A DNA stretch of 64,000 nt, taken from the NCBI RefSeq assembly GCF_001540865.1, contig NC_033642.1:529450-593449 (forward strand), read 5' to 3'. The stretch is from Ananas comosus (taxonomy: Eukaryota; Streptophyta; Magnoliopsida; Poales; Bromeliaceae). A model generated the notes under the pieces. The model saw only the letters and a program-made list of their open reading frames with translations. It did no database searches and was not told the DNA's origin. This document shows positions 48,677 through 60,467 of this stretch, one piece after another (positions within the stretch are counted from its first letter, which is position 1; every line of letters begins with the position of its first letter). A program made the translations under genes and the position numbers.

Positions 48677-51600
48677 TTATTCTGGCCTGATGAATGGTGA
48701 GGAGCTCAACTCAGTGGTACTATAAAATGAGTCCTCCTGGTAGTAATTCTCGTCCTTCTCCTCCTCCCACCGGAGCACCTCTCGGATGTACTTGAACCCC
48801 TCGTCGAGCGAGGGGCGGTCGCGGGCCCGGGCTTGCCACACGAACAGTTTCTGATTCGTGAGGGAGAAGTAGAGGTCTTTGAACTTCATCGCGACGTAGA
48901 AGTACGCTTGGTGGGCGAGGGCTTGGTTGTTGTGGTGGGTGCGGACGGGGCAGAAGTCGTCGAACCACTCGCACGTGGACAGCGGCACGCGGCTGATCTT
49001 CTCCTCGAAGAGGTCGTACTTGTTCAGCACAAGCACGAACGGGGTGTCTCGGAAGCAAGGTTGCCTGGTTTTTATTAGAACCGAAATAATGTTAAAGCAT
49101 TAGAACATAGAATACAGAGGCCGGGAATGGACAGTTAAACGCCGAAGCTCTGAAACTAAACTAAAATTTTGCTAAAAGTTCGAGTACAGAACTAGAACTA
49201 AGCGATCATAACTCGAGCCGCTATATCGAATCAATCATATGAAAAAAAAGAGAGAAGAAAATAAGCTAAGCAATTGAACCATGTTTTAATATCAATTAAA
49301 AACGCCGTTCTCTGGTAGCTTACGCTTTTGTTTTATATAACTTAACAAAAAGGAAAGAAAGGAACCTGACTGTGGCCTCGAATAGCTCCCTGCTTTGCAT
49401 CATCTTATTCTGGAGCGGCTTATTGCTGCCGCAGGCAGGGGCTCCGAGCTGGTCGTAGTCGCTAAGCGCCAAGCAGAATATAACAGCGCGGACGTCCTCA
49501 AACATCTCGACCCACTTGCACCCCTCACTGATCCCCTTTGCACTTACTCTGATAAGCTGGTATCTGAACAAAGAGGACAATACAAATATGAGAGAGAGAG
49601 AGAGAGAGAGATATTAAGTTGTACAAGTTAATATTCTGTGCATTAATTGAAAGCTTAATATTTAGGGAAAGATTACATTAATATACTCTCAACCATTTCA
49701 GTTGTAATCTTTTGAAAATCTACCTTGTCTCACAGTGTATAATGTTATGTAAACAGTGGCAACTTTTAGTCTTGCCGATATGTAAACACTGGCTAATCTA
49801 CTTGTACTTTGCATTGGCCAAGATCAGCCCTTCGTGTATCCAGTATTACAGTTCTTTAATTTACCATAACAATACTCTCTTACGCCCACGAAGTATAACA
49901 CTTCCAAATCATATTTCTAATTAAAATTATTGAACTAAAACCATCAAATAATTCATAAATCACTTGACACTTGTATGACAACCAGCCTAATGAAGAGGAG
50001 GAGAGAAATTACTTATTGAGCGGCTGGGAATGCGTATCCATATTATCATTGTATGTTTCGGACATTGGGCTGGGGTCATCGAGTGAGAACTCAATGAAGG
50101 CCAGTCCATTTCCTTGAGTCACTCCTTCCGCATATAAGATATCTTTCTCAGTTGGCTCATACTCATTGCTTGACACCTCAATCGCCTGCAAGGAAAATAT
50201 TCTCTGCTCAAAAAAGCTGTTTCTTTTGATCTTTTGAAGAGCTATTCAAGCTGCAGTGCTTCTTTTATAAGCTGATTAACTAGCACAAAATGAATCCTAA
50301 TATGAAAGTTAGTATATTCTGATTGAAACAACGCCATGCCTGTTTCAAACCCATCTCCGTCCACAGAAAAGTACATGAACATCCTAATATTAAAAAGTCT
50401 AAAACTTCCGGAGACTATATAAATTTAAATCTAAGAACATTTGGATATTAAACTCATGAGAAAGATACGTGAAGCCTTAACTTGAATTGGTCAATGAACT
50501 TGATCATACGCCACTTTTACTGTATTAGGAAAAAGTGATCGTGATGATGTAAGAGCAAAGTTCATAAAGTATTACCCGACTTAAGAAGTACTCGGCAACA
50601 TCAGGAAGAAAATGCAACTCATCCTTTCTCTTATAAGTTTCCTGTATGGCTGGATCTTTCCACATCTCATCAACAAATGGAGCATATTCACGCGTTGCAG
50701 CAGGGAAAAATGCATCCAAGTCCCCCATTGCTATGATATCTAGAAGCCAGTCGGAGAACTTTTTCATCCTCGCATTGATCGAGTATATGCATGAATTTGA
50801 TCTATCATCAGCTTCATGCTCATCTGCATCTGAAAGACAACAAAATTAGTTGAAGCACCCAGGCCTAAATATCTTTGGGAAACTTTTTTTTTCCCTTTCA
50901 TCAATTACCCAAAATAGTTTAAATATGATGATAAAATTGAAAGAGAATAAAAATATATCATGCCAATTTTTTTTTTAAAAAAAATTCAGATAGTTTTTGA
51001 AAACAAAAATGCTGATTTATTACTAAGACTTACCCTCTGAGGTATGCTGATCATGCGAGTTTGTATTTCCCAACCTAGACAATGCCTCTTCCTCAAAGCG
51101 CTCACGACCCTCAAGCAAAACACCCAGATATTTGAACATATTGCTTTGTATCATCAATTTGATGCTGTCAAGTTCTTCTTGAGTGAACTTACTTCCATAC
51201 AAAAACTTGGCCTGTTTCAAAACATTAAACATACGTTGGAACATATAACATAAAATGCATAATTACTAGCATCGAGCTGATATAAACAAAGAAAGGGATT
51301 CATGATATATCACTTGATCCAAACATAATAACTCCATCATGGGCCGGCACAGCAACAAATTTGCTGCATTGAAACTGTATCTTTTTCCCTTATTTCTTTT
51401 CCTTTTTTATAAGTAGGATTTCTTCTAAGAAAACATGTTTTCTAAAACTTCCAGGGTTTATTGTTCTACATTCCAAAACAGTACGACTTATATGACTAGC
51501 GGCGAGCAAGTCCAGCTATGCTAGAAGCAAGATGAACTCACCTGCTTAAATATGGTGCTAGTCCCAGATCCCTGAGGGCCAAGTAGTAAAAGCTTTTGGA

Positions 51601-53876
51601 TTCTCTTTTGCTCCAAGTAATCCGGAACAGTTCTAGGAGGATAGAGAGCTTCATCTCTTAGTCCTTGCGTGTTTTGTTGGGGCACAGGTAGCGAGAACAA
51701 GGAGCACGCCAAACGTGTAAATGCCTATTCACCAAATGCATAGCGACACTTGTCAGAGAAGCTAAACTCCAATTATATACATCTTAGCAACATAATATAT
51801 CTACGTATATTTGTTACAAAACTGGAGTTCTTATACACTCTTCAAAACAATCTATTGACCGATATTTGTTACAAAACCTGAGTCCTCATATATGCCTCTC
51901 AAAAACCTTAATTGGAACACATATAATTTCGTAATTACAAAAATTGCCCATCTGAGAACTTTCACCAATAAAATATCAACTTCTCCATGAAATTTAGATG
52001 ACCTCCCAACTTAAACTAAGGGAATTTCTCTAAGAAACTACACTTGGAGGAGTATATATGCAAATTCAGATATTATAGTGGCGTATATGTAAAAGGTGAT
52101 TTTTCTTGGCGACGTAACACTCGAAGAAATAAAACACTTACCGACTCCCAGATTTTCCCCCTGATATTATTTTGGCCTTCCTCTTCGTAACGGCCATCAT
52201 CATAAACCCAAAAGTGCGTATCACGCGGGCATTGCACACCTGCAATCTACAAGCAGGAGAAAAGATATTTTTACAGTAAAGAACAATGGAGAAAACTAAT
52301 AATATGTAATTGCATCAATTAAGCATTCAGTTGGTCGTTGGATACATTACGTACTACTTGTTTTCTCTTTCACCCTATTTCTCTCTATTGGTCTAAGAAT
52401 TTCACTCGATGTTCTTAATCAAACTAAAAGGAAGTCTCATTTATTCCCCAAACACTACCATAAAGCCACTAAATGCAACCAAACGCTTCAGTAAACCCAC
52501 AAAATTTAACTCCAAAACCAATTTGCAGCAATATTTAATAAATCATTGTTGAAACCCTAATTGCACAGATTGAAAAGCTTTCAAGAAGGACATGAACTAG
52601 TATAGATTAAAGGATAGATAAGTACCCAAGTTACTACTAAATGTACCAAGGTACATACCTTTAGCACCCTCAATTCCAATTTTGTGATTTCCCTGCCATT
52701 GATATATACTTGGGTGTTGCCGTTGCTAGCATTAGGGTGAAGCTTCCCGGTAAAATTTAAATTACTACTAATGATCATATCTGGCTTTTCCCCTTCCTGA
52801 CAAAAAGAAAAAAGAACGAAAAAAATTTATATACATATATTTATCGTCACAGAAGCTATAAAAGCCCACGAAACATGCAAAAAGAACACAATTATCGATT
52901 CACTTGCCTTTCCCCATAAACCTGATTCTTTGTCATACCAGTACCTCCCCGGCTTTAATTTCTGTGGAGGTAACGGGCAACTTAGTAAATCACCCATCTC
53001 TTCCGGCCTTAATGGATACCCATTCACGACAAGCTGTTCGGGCCGGAGCTGGTTGGCCGGACACTCCTTCTCGACCTTCAGTATCTGCCTCACTTCCAAC
53101 GGGCTTAACAAGCGCGATAAGATCCTCGAACTCTTCCCTAATTTCGACCGCTTCGACTCATCGATCGGTTGGCCTATACAGCCCACGCACTTCCGCCCCT
53201 CCGGCATTGAGCCCATCGCCCTGAGCACGCAGTAACTGCAGTACCTGGCGTCGCACACGAGGCATGACTCCTTACTCTCCCACTTCCTCTTGCCGCATCT
53301 GTAGCAAACCCTCCTCCTCTTCTCTGTTCTCGATACCGCAACATAGTGAGGCGGCTCGGACATTTCGTCGAACTCCTTAGCTTCATACTTACTGTCGCCG
53401 CCGAAAGTGACCACTGAAGCTCTTTTCGGCTCGTTCGCGGGCCGGTTAGTGTTCGGCCCAGGAGAGCTGCGGGCGGAGCCATGGGACTCTGAACGGGACA
53501 CACCGTCAGAGAATTCGGGGTTGTGCAGGACCGAATTCACAGACCCGGAGCTTCCCCCCGATGCCGGGGGGCTATCCGACGAGGGTTTAGCACATTTGGC
53601 GATCCGGGGCACGGGCAAAGGTATAGGATCGATCACAGGCAGCGCGAAACCATTTGCGGGCCTCTGGGATTCGGAAACAGGTTCAGCAGTAGGGATTGAT
53701 GAGGGATTCAAATCGACGGGATCGACCCTCGGGAGCTCATGGGAGACCGGGGGGCCGTCGTATTCGAGTGCGATAGAGTAATCGAGATTGGCAGGGGCTT
53801 CGGGAATCGGGGTTCCGGGAGGAAGAATCCTCCTTAACATCTCTTGCCAACTATTCCCATCTAGGGTTTCTGCCAT
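48677..53876 (-). CDS. XLG3: Extra-large guanine nucleotide-binding protein alpha subunit (XLG), 861 codons in 9 exons
   Basis: Exons (minus): 53876-52908, 52796-52659, 52246-52142, 51724-51542, 51211-51034, 50829-50576, 50185-50013, 49563-49366, 49064-48677. Phases agree; intron 1 is GC-AG. The N-terminal half is specific to XLGs: [20 protein letters not shown], a Ser/Pro-rich linker and the Cys-rich region CYRCGK...[12 protein letters not shown]...CVGC (about 191-233). The C-terminal half is a G-alpha-like domain with a modified P-loop GPQGSGTST (453-461), the switch region [14 protein letters not shown] and NKYD (747-750). The tail is [14 protein letters not shown]. XLGs work with the plant G-beta-gamma dimer and receptor-like kinases in immunity and root growth, at the plasma membrane and in the nucleus. 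The start was chosen at MAETLDG because it begins the conserved N-terminus; an upstream in-frame codon adds only 17 unconserved residues. The start block looks most like XLG3, but the paralogue number is uncertain. Confidence 0.93.
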
Positions 53877-54150
53877 TTCTCTCTCTTTCCTTCTCCCTAA
53901 CCCTAAACAACCAAACCCTAGGAGCAAGTATTTAAGCTACTATTGCCTCACAAACCAAATCAAACAGCTTCAAATCACCAACAACACATCACAGGATTCG
54001 ACCTTTTCACCTCCAAACCACAAATTCATCAAAACTGAACAAAAAACAGGGTAAAAATCCCACCTTTTTCAAACTAAACCCTTTCTCCGCAAAAATTCAA
54101 CCCCAAAATAGGCAAAAAGTTGCCAAAATCAATTTCNCCCCCCCCCCACC
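53877..54150 (-). promoter_or_regulatory. XLG 5'UTR with probable leader-intron acceptor
   Basis: On the minus strand a T-rich tract ending TTTGTTCAG at 54035 is a good acceptor. The leader exon (54034-53877) then reaches the ATG. The matching donors are probably in the duplicated segment just upstream (GGTTGAG/GTAACTTG). An N at 54137 lies inside a C run. Confidence 0.45.
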
Positions 54151-54535
54151 CACCAAAGTGGATTCCACCTAGCAAACAAAAACCCTAGTAGAAGCAAAAT
54201 TGCTCACACAAGTTACCTCAACCGCAAAAGCGCGAACACTTCCCACGAATTCATCACCGCAAAATCCCCCAATTTCCCAATCCGGAGGGGGATTTTTGCC
54301 AATTTGGTGGTCAAAACCAGAGGTAAAAGGGGCCAAAATCAAAATTTTCCTCGCCCCCCACCAAAGTGGATGCCACCTAGCAATCAAAAAAACCCTAGTA
54401 GAAGCAAAATTGCTCACACAAGTTACCTCAACCGCAAAAGCTCGAACACTTCCCACGAAATCAACACCGCAAAATCCCCAAATTTCCCCCAATCCGGAGC
54501 GGGATTTTCGCCAATTTGGTGGTCAAAACAAGGAG
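54151..54535 (-). repeat. About 208-bp tandem duplication of the XLG leader exon/promoter segment
   Basis: The sequence from CACCAAAGTGGATTCCACCT at 54151 is repeated from about 54359 with roughly 90 % identity, through 'GCCAATTTGGTGGTCAAAAC'. Each copy includes GGTTGAG/GTAACTTG on the minus strand, a plausible splice donor. XLG therefore may have two equivalent leader exons. Confidence 0.8.
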
Positions 54536-54602
54536 GGGAAGGGGCGAATTGGGGAATTGGGAGAAGGATTAATTGCAAAAATTAATGATTAATTTATTCA
54601 TC

Positions 54603-54680
54603 ACGAGAGAGAAAGAGAGAGAGTGAGAATTACACCTCTCTCTCTCTCTCTTTCTCTCAAAAAAAAAAAAAAAAAAAAAG
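54603..54680. repeat. GA/CT microsatellite pair plus poly-A
   Basis: A GA run (54603-54627) and a CT run (54636-54658) can pair with each other, and an A run follows to 54679. It lies in the XLG upstream region, where GA/CT tracts are common. Confidence 0.8.
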
Positions 54681-54817
54681 GGTGTTTGGTGTTTGGTGTT
54701 TGTGAAGGAACAGGGTACTCTGAATACATGCACAGTTGTGTTTTGGGCCCCTCCATGATGTAGCAGTTAATATCCCATAAACTACACCAATCAATTTGGT
54801 CCTTTTTTTTTAATAAA

Positions 54818-55652
54818 GGGTTAATTTCATACAAGTCCCCACCAATATAGTAAATTATAAATATAGTCCTGTAATGTTCAACTTTTATATATTGTTCCTC
54901 CAAAAGTTCTAATATTTTAAATAGGGTTAATTGCATACAGATCCCTACAAATATAGTAAATTGCAAATATATCCCTGTAAAGTTCAACTTTCATAAGTTA
55001 TTTGTGCAAAATTCCTAATGTTTTTAGATATGTCCCTGCCGCTAGAATCCGTTAGAAAAGTTTAGTTAACCATAGATTAAATACTTTACCCTAATTAATT
55101 TTTAACATTTTTACCCTTCTTATATTATATTGTTATATCTTTTGTCAGCACATATTTGTAATGGCAAAATTGAAAATATAAATAATTTTCTAACGGTTCT
55201 CTAACGGTAACAAACCAAAGAGATATATCTAAAAATATTAGGACTTTTGTAGAAATAACTTATGAAAGTTAAACTTTACATAAATATATTTGCAATTTAC
55301 TATGTTTGTGGGGACCTGTATGCAATTAACCCTTTTAAATATGCCCTGATGATTTGTTACTGTTAAAGCACTATTTATTTTATAAGTGAAATGACCTTTT
55401 TGCTATCGCAAATATATCACTCCAAAATTCTAACATATAATTAAAGAGGGGTAAAAAGGTTAATTTATCTTATTAACTAACTAGGATTAAGTATTTTATC
55501 TATGATTAACTAATTTTTTCTAATGAATTTTAACAGCAGGGACATATTTGAAAATATTAAGACTTTTATAAGGACAACATTTAAACGTTGAACTTTGTAG
55601 GAATATATATTTGTAATTCACTAAGTTTGCAGGAATCTGTATGAAATTAATC
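54818..55652. mobile_element. MITE interrupted by a copy of its own family
   Basis: The left end GGGTTAATTTCATACAAGTC and the right end (reverse complement GATTAATTTCATACAGATTC) pair. Both halves share the internal order of the inner element. The inner copy at 54924-55332 splits it. No exact outer target duplication could be fixed. Confidence 0.7.
54924..55332. mobile_element. Mutator-like MITE, long TIRs, exact 9-bp TSD
   Basis: TIRs of about 80 bp start GGGTTAATTGCATACAGATC on the left and GGGTTAATTGCATACAGGTC on the right (reverse complement). The direct flanks TTTTAAATA are at 54915-54923 and 55333-55341. It is inserted inside an older member of the same family. Confidence 0.9.
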
Positions 55653-56985
55653 TTTAAATAAAAAATAAATAAATAATAACTACATAAAATATTTTTTTGG
55701 GTAAAATTTAAGGATGTATAATTGGTACCTGTAATTTTCTAGTATCTTTCAAACTGAAAATAAAGTTTAAGTAAAAATTATATTTTTTTACTATTGTTTG
55801 TTTGATAAAAAATTAATGGCTTTGGAACCCTAGTTTTCTTACTTTTTCATTTATTTTATGAAATATTTTTAGAGTAGTATATAAAAGGGTGAAAAAAAAA
55901 TTACAGCAATTATTTTTTCATCCCTTTATCTTTGGTAATTAACTTTATGAATTTAATTGTAAATATTTTTTATTTACATAATTTTTTTTTATCTTATTTT
56001 AGAGTAACTAAAATATAATATAATTCTAGCGCAATTAGCTAAGAGTTTGATGATTCAAAGCCTAATTACTTTGTATTTCTGTCTGAGCTTATTTATTTAT
56101 TAAAAATAAATGAACAAATGACTTGCTATCTATCTTTAAAAAAAAAAAAACAACATATGTACAAATTTAAAAATTAAAGTATTTAGATGGTACATTAACA
56201 CATTTGTCACAATCATTGATCTCTAAATATATATTTTTTTATGCAATTGGATCTCCAACATCTAGGCCTCAGGTTGAAAATGACTTTCAAATAAAATTAA
56301 AGTTTAGAAAAAATTATATTTTTTAGCAGTTTTTTCATTGATAAGAAGTTAGTGATTTTGAAACTGTCATTATTTTGAAAAAAAAAATTTACTTTAGCAC
56401 ATTATGAAGGTGAAAAAAAAACATTACAATAATTAATTTTTTATTATTTTTTATCCATTTTTCTTCCATAATCAGCTTGGCTACTATTCAGGGAAGCGAA
56501 CATATTCTTAAAAATTTAAATGATAGGGGGAAAGTAAAAAAGCGGGTATTGACAGAAGAATTTTATGTAATTTAGCCAAATTTAAACTCAGACATTCCAA
56601 ATTATATAAAATAATTATTGTTCTCTAAAAGTGTAGGCTATTATAAAACTGTGTTTTACATATTTTATAATTAACATTGAGGATTATTATTCAAAAACAA
56701 GAAAATTGGGAATTAAAGTGAAATTAACACAGTAAACACTGACTAAGTGTGAGGTATGAACTTGAAATTATTGGTTTTGAAACTACTCAAACCCCTCAAA
56801 AAGTGGATGGCTTGTCCCAAATTTGATGCTTCTCAGTTCAGCTCAGCAAGGATAGTTGGAAAATATTTTGATTCAGCAAGAAGCATAACTCTTTTCCCTA
56901 AATAATAAAAAAAGTACAACTTCTGAGAAATTTCTAATTTTTTTATTTATCTATTAAAAATATCTGCTTAACGTTCGATGTTATT
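55653..56985. repeat. AT-rich spacer with two diverged copies of one repeat and an LTR-like relic
   Basis: The segments about 55720-55930 and 56260-56460 are collinear: 'TTTCAAA..(A)AAATTAAAGTTTA', 'AAAATTATATTTTTT', 'TAATGGCTTTGGAAC / TAGTGATTTTGAAAC', then 'GGGTGAAAAAAAAATTACA / AGGTGAAAAAAAAACATTACA'. Around 56600-56690 is sequence resembling the 38399-38480 LTR ('AATAATTATTGTTCTCTAAAA'). There is no gene. Confidence 0.5.
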
Positions 56986-56999
56986 TCAAATATACTCCT

Positions 57000-57660
57000 A
57001 TAATTAAATTCTATTAGCGAACTGTTGGGAATAGCCGTTATTTTATGAAATTACTTTTTTGTCATTTTAAATATACTATTCTACTGTTGCCAACTTTTCT
57101 TATTTATTCCTAAGTTAGGAACAAAAGAAATATATCTTAATTTTTTGTTTTTTCAAATATACTATTCTACAGTCACCAACTTTTCTTATTTACCCTTAAG
57201 TTAGGGACAAGATAAGTATTTTGACTTCTCTGTAACTCTTGTAGAAATTTAATCCGAGATGACTTAGGCTTTGTTTGGAATTGCGGTGAGTGCGGTGAGA
57301 AAGTACGATGGGAAAATATCCTATTTGTTTCCGTACGTAATATTGTGTTCCTCATATCGCGACGAGCTGGTTACGGTATATTTTCTACGGTCTCACCGGA
57401 GAACGCAGAAGTATATCTCTAAATGCCTTTATCCCAACTCTATTTTATCTAATAGCGTCAGATAGGCCTCAATACCAAATTAAGTCTTAACAAATGCTAA
57501 CAGCAGGGATATTTTGAATAACGGAAAAATATACGAAAAGTATATTTAAAATAAAAAAAAGTAGAAGCATATAAGATATTTTAGAAAATTATAAAAAAAT
57601 AGAGATATATATAAGATACTTTAAAAGTTTTGAGAAGTATATTAAATATTATCAAAAAAA
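57000..57660. mobile_element. Worn copy of the 34445 MITE family with a Tourist-like insert
   Basis: Motifs of the family occur in order ('TCAAATATACT', 'CCAACTTTTCTTATTTA', 'AAGTTAGG.ACAA', 'TTTTGAATAACGG'). The copy is interrupted at 57267-57486 by an unrelated insert flanked by TTA. Confidence 0.5.
57267..57486. mobile_element. Tourist-like (PIF/Harbinger) MITE, 220 bp
   Basis: The left end GGCTTTGTTTGGAATTG pairs with GACTTAATTTGGTATTG (reverse complement of the right end). TTA flanks both ends (57264-57266, 57487-57489). The interior is GC-richer than its surroundings. Confidence 0.55.
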
Positions 57661-58329
57661 ATAAAAAAAGCTTTTTTGGTTTCTGATTTTGACAAACACT
57701 ATCTAAAAGTCCAACTTTATTAGTTTATGGTTGGCTATAACTCAATTCTAAGGTTCACAAATTGCAAGTCAATGTTCAAAAAAAGTAACCAAACTTTTTT
57801 CAGAGTGGTTGTGGACCAGAAAACCAATCATTTAAGCACTGGGAGAGGAGGTGCTGAAAGTCTGATTTTCCTGAGGTTTCAGTTGACCACTGAAAGCCCA
57901 CCTACCTTCTTTCTTCACCAACTTGGCTGATTTACCAACACAGGAAAAAAAAAAAAAAAAAAAAAAGAGTGTAATGATGACATGACATCAAACTATTATA
58001 AAAATAGATATTACAGTCCGTGCAGCGCCCACTTTTCTTCACGAAAATTGCAGGTTTTACTATCTGTTTACTGGTCCGGAGGTACATGCCTGCGACGAAG
58101 TGCAAAAGAAAGAAACGAGAGATAGAGATTCTGTGAAAAAAATTAAGTATTTCTATGACTTCGAGAGTAGCTAGAGAGCATAAATCTGTCCCGATGAGGA
58201 TAGAGGTTATAAGTATTTATAAACTCACAAAATATAATTGAATTGACTCACTAAGAATTGTCTATGTTAATATAAAAAGAGAAGAGAACCCTCGTGACAC
58301 TTGAGTTTCCTCGTGGCTGCTTCTTATGT
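57661..58329. other. Spacer, no gene recognised
   Basis: AT-rich DNA with an A run at 57943-57965. I see neither coding exons nor an element with clear ends. Confidence 0.5.
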
Positions 58330-58339
58330 TTTAATTTTT

Positions 58340-58692
58340 GGTAAACTTTAAATATCACTCTGTGATTTCGTATTTTCTCACTTTAGTACTCAGTGGTTTA
58401 AAATGTATCAAGGTAGTATCCTGTGGTTTTATTTTTATCTTTCGTCAGCTTTTTCGTTAATATTTCGTTAAATTATATACAAAAAACTTCAGATACCCCA
58501 CCTAGGTTTATCGAATATTCACTTTAGTGCCCTTTAGTTTAACTTTGTCACTGATTTAACGAAAAAAATTAGTGGAATTGATAATAAAAAGATAAAAATA
58601 AAATCATAGAATAATAAATTGATATACTTTAAATCACAGAGTACTAAAGTGAAAAAGTGTGAAACCACAGGAGTGATATTTGGAGTTTTTTC
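58340..58692. mobile_element. MITE with 10-bp direct flanks, same family as 18898-19247
   Basis: The direct flanks TTTAATTTTT are at 58330-58339 and 58693-58702. The arms pair over about 90 bp ('AAATATCACTCTGTGATTTC' against 'AAATATCACTCCTGTGGTTT', then 'CTCACTTTAGTACTC' against 'TTCACTTTAGTACTC'). The flank length suits a Mutator-like origin, but the flanks are low-complexity. Confidence 0.7.
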
Positions 58693-58915
58693 TTTAATTT
58701 TTAAAGGTTTATGTGATGTTTCGTCTTCATATGAAGCTTCTAGAATAAATAGACTGAAAATATGCCTCTTCAGTTGCCCCCTTTCATATTGATTGAGAGA
58801 ATGTTTTCTAAGTTTTTGACATAAAGTGAAATAGCATGAAAAGCAAGAAGCAAAATCTACATTAAAGATAGACCCTTGAAAGCTTCTGTCTACTTGCTTT
58901 CCACTATTTTTTTTT

Positions 58916-60234
58916 GGGCAATTATTTATATACCCATAAAAAGTTTTCGATTTTTCGATTTATAAGAGAAGATTAATATTGAAAATACTCTTTGTACGTT
59001 CCAACATATTTCTAATATGCCTCTAGAGTTAAAATCTGTTAATTAACTCTATTATTTCTGTAAAATTACTATTTTGCCCTTTCAAATATACCCTTCCACC
59101 ATCATTGACTTTTCTATTTGCCATTCAAGTAAGGGGCACAAAAAGTATTTTAACTTTTGATCTTTTCCAATATACCTCTTTACCGTCACCAATATTTCTT
59201 ATTTGCCTTTAAGTTAAGGACAAAATTGGCATTTTAATTTATTTTAACTGTTGTAGATACTTAGGGCGTGTTTGGTTCGAAGTTGGACTTGAAATCGGAA
59301 TCGGAATCGGAATCAAAATAAGCTGGAATCGGAATCGGAATGACTCATTACCTAATTCTTTTTGGTTCATCACCTGAATTGGAATCGGAATAAATCATTC
59401 TCATTATTGGTGTTTGGTTCAGTTCGATATAAAAAACGTAATCAAATTAATATATTAACATTATCTTTATAATATATTAATTTAAATTCAAGTTAAAAAT
59501 TAAATATTAAAAATTTATATCAAAATTTTGAAATAATGCCAAAATTTTAAATCTATTTTTTTTAAAAAAAAATAAACTTTGAAGTTGAGTGGATAATTCA
59601 AATTATGAAACTAAATTTTGATTTATTCAAATTCAAACTAAAATTACAATTTAAATTTTAATTTAATCCATAAATTTAATTTAAGTTTGAAATAAAATTT
59701 GAATAAAACTTTATATAAATTAAAATTTAATTTAAATTCAAATTCATAAGTTAGATTCAAAATACTTGATTAAATTTTAATTTTTAATTTAAGTTCAAAT
59801 TAAAATTTAAAATTATATATTTAATTTTTAAATTTTAACTCATATTTTAATTTAAAAAGTTGAAAAAATAAATTTAATCAGAATAAATATCTATTCCGTC
59901 CGGAATCAACTTTCAATCCGGCCTCCTAGGCCGGATTGAAAAATGAGGTGATTGGGGGATTCCCATTCCACTCGGGAATCGGAATCGGAATGGGACTCCC
60001 GCGTACCAAACACTTACAAACGGATTCACCTATTCCGATTCCGATTCTAGGGTGAAAAAGAAGCGAACCAAACACGCTCTTAATTCACGTTTAACCCAAT
60101 TTAACTTAAGAGGAGATAACTGCGGGGATATTTTGCAATAATGGTGGAACATATGAGGGTATTTTAGAAAGAAGAAAAAAAAGGAATAAATCGGATATTT
60201 TCAAACGTACGAGGGGTATATAGGCAATTATCCC
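58916..60234. mobile_element. Mutator-like MITE of the 34445 family, split by a nested MITE
   Basis: The left end GGGCAATTATTTATATACCC and the right end (reverse complement GGGATAATTGCCTATATACC) pair. Both flanks are T runs, so a TTTTTTTTT duplication is possible but not informative. Internal motifs match 34445-34951. The element at 59274-60079 interrupts it. Confidence 0.75.
59274..60079. mobile_element. Tourist-like (PIF/Harbinger) MITE, 806 bp, TTA target duplication
   Basis: The TIRs GGGCGTGTTTGGTTCG and GAGCGTGTTTGGTTCG differ at one base. TTA flanks both ends (59271-59273 and 60080-60082). Subterminal regions on both sides carry GGAATCGGAATCGG-type arrays. The core is AT-rich and non-coding. 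Confidence 0.9.
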
Positions 60235-60467
60235 TTTTTTTTTTCTTGTCAAAGTAAATTAAATATATGCTCTACTGCTTTCGATTGATACTTTTTAACA
60301 GAGTTGATAGTTTATATCTAAAATTATAAATTTATTATTTGAAATGTAAAGTTCAAGAAAATAAAAATTGTTTACCGCCTGTCTTTGAAAAAGGAAATTA
60401 TACAATGTAGAATTTTTTTTTAAACAATAATATATTATAAAATAATATAACTAAGTAAAATTAAAAA

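Noticed and set aside
53407..53781. + strand frame opposite XLG exon 1
   Set aside because: Antisense shadow of a conserved coding exon; no family resemblance.
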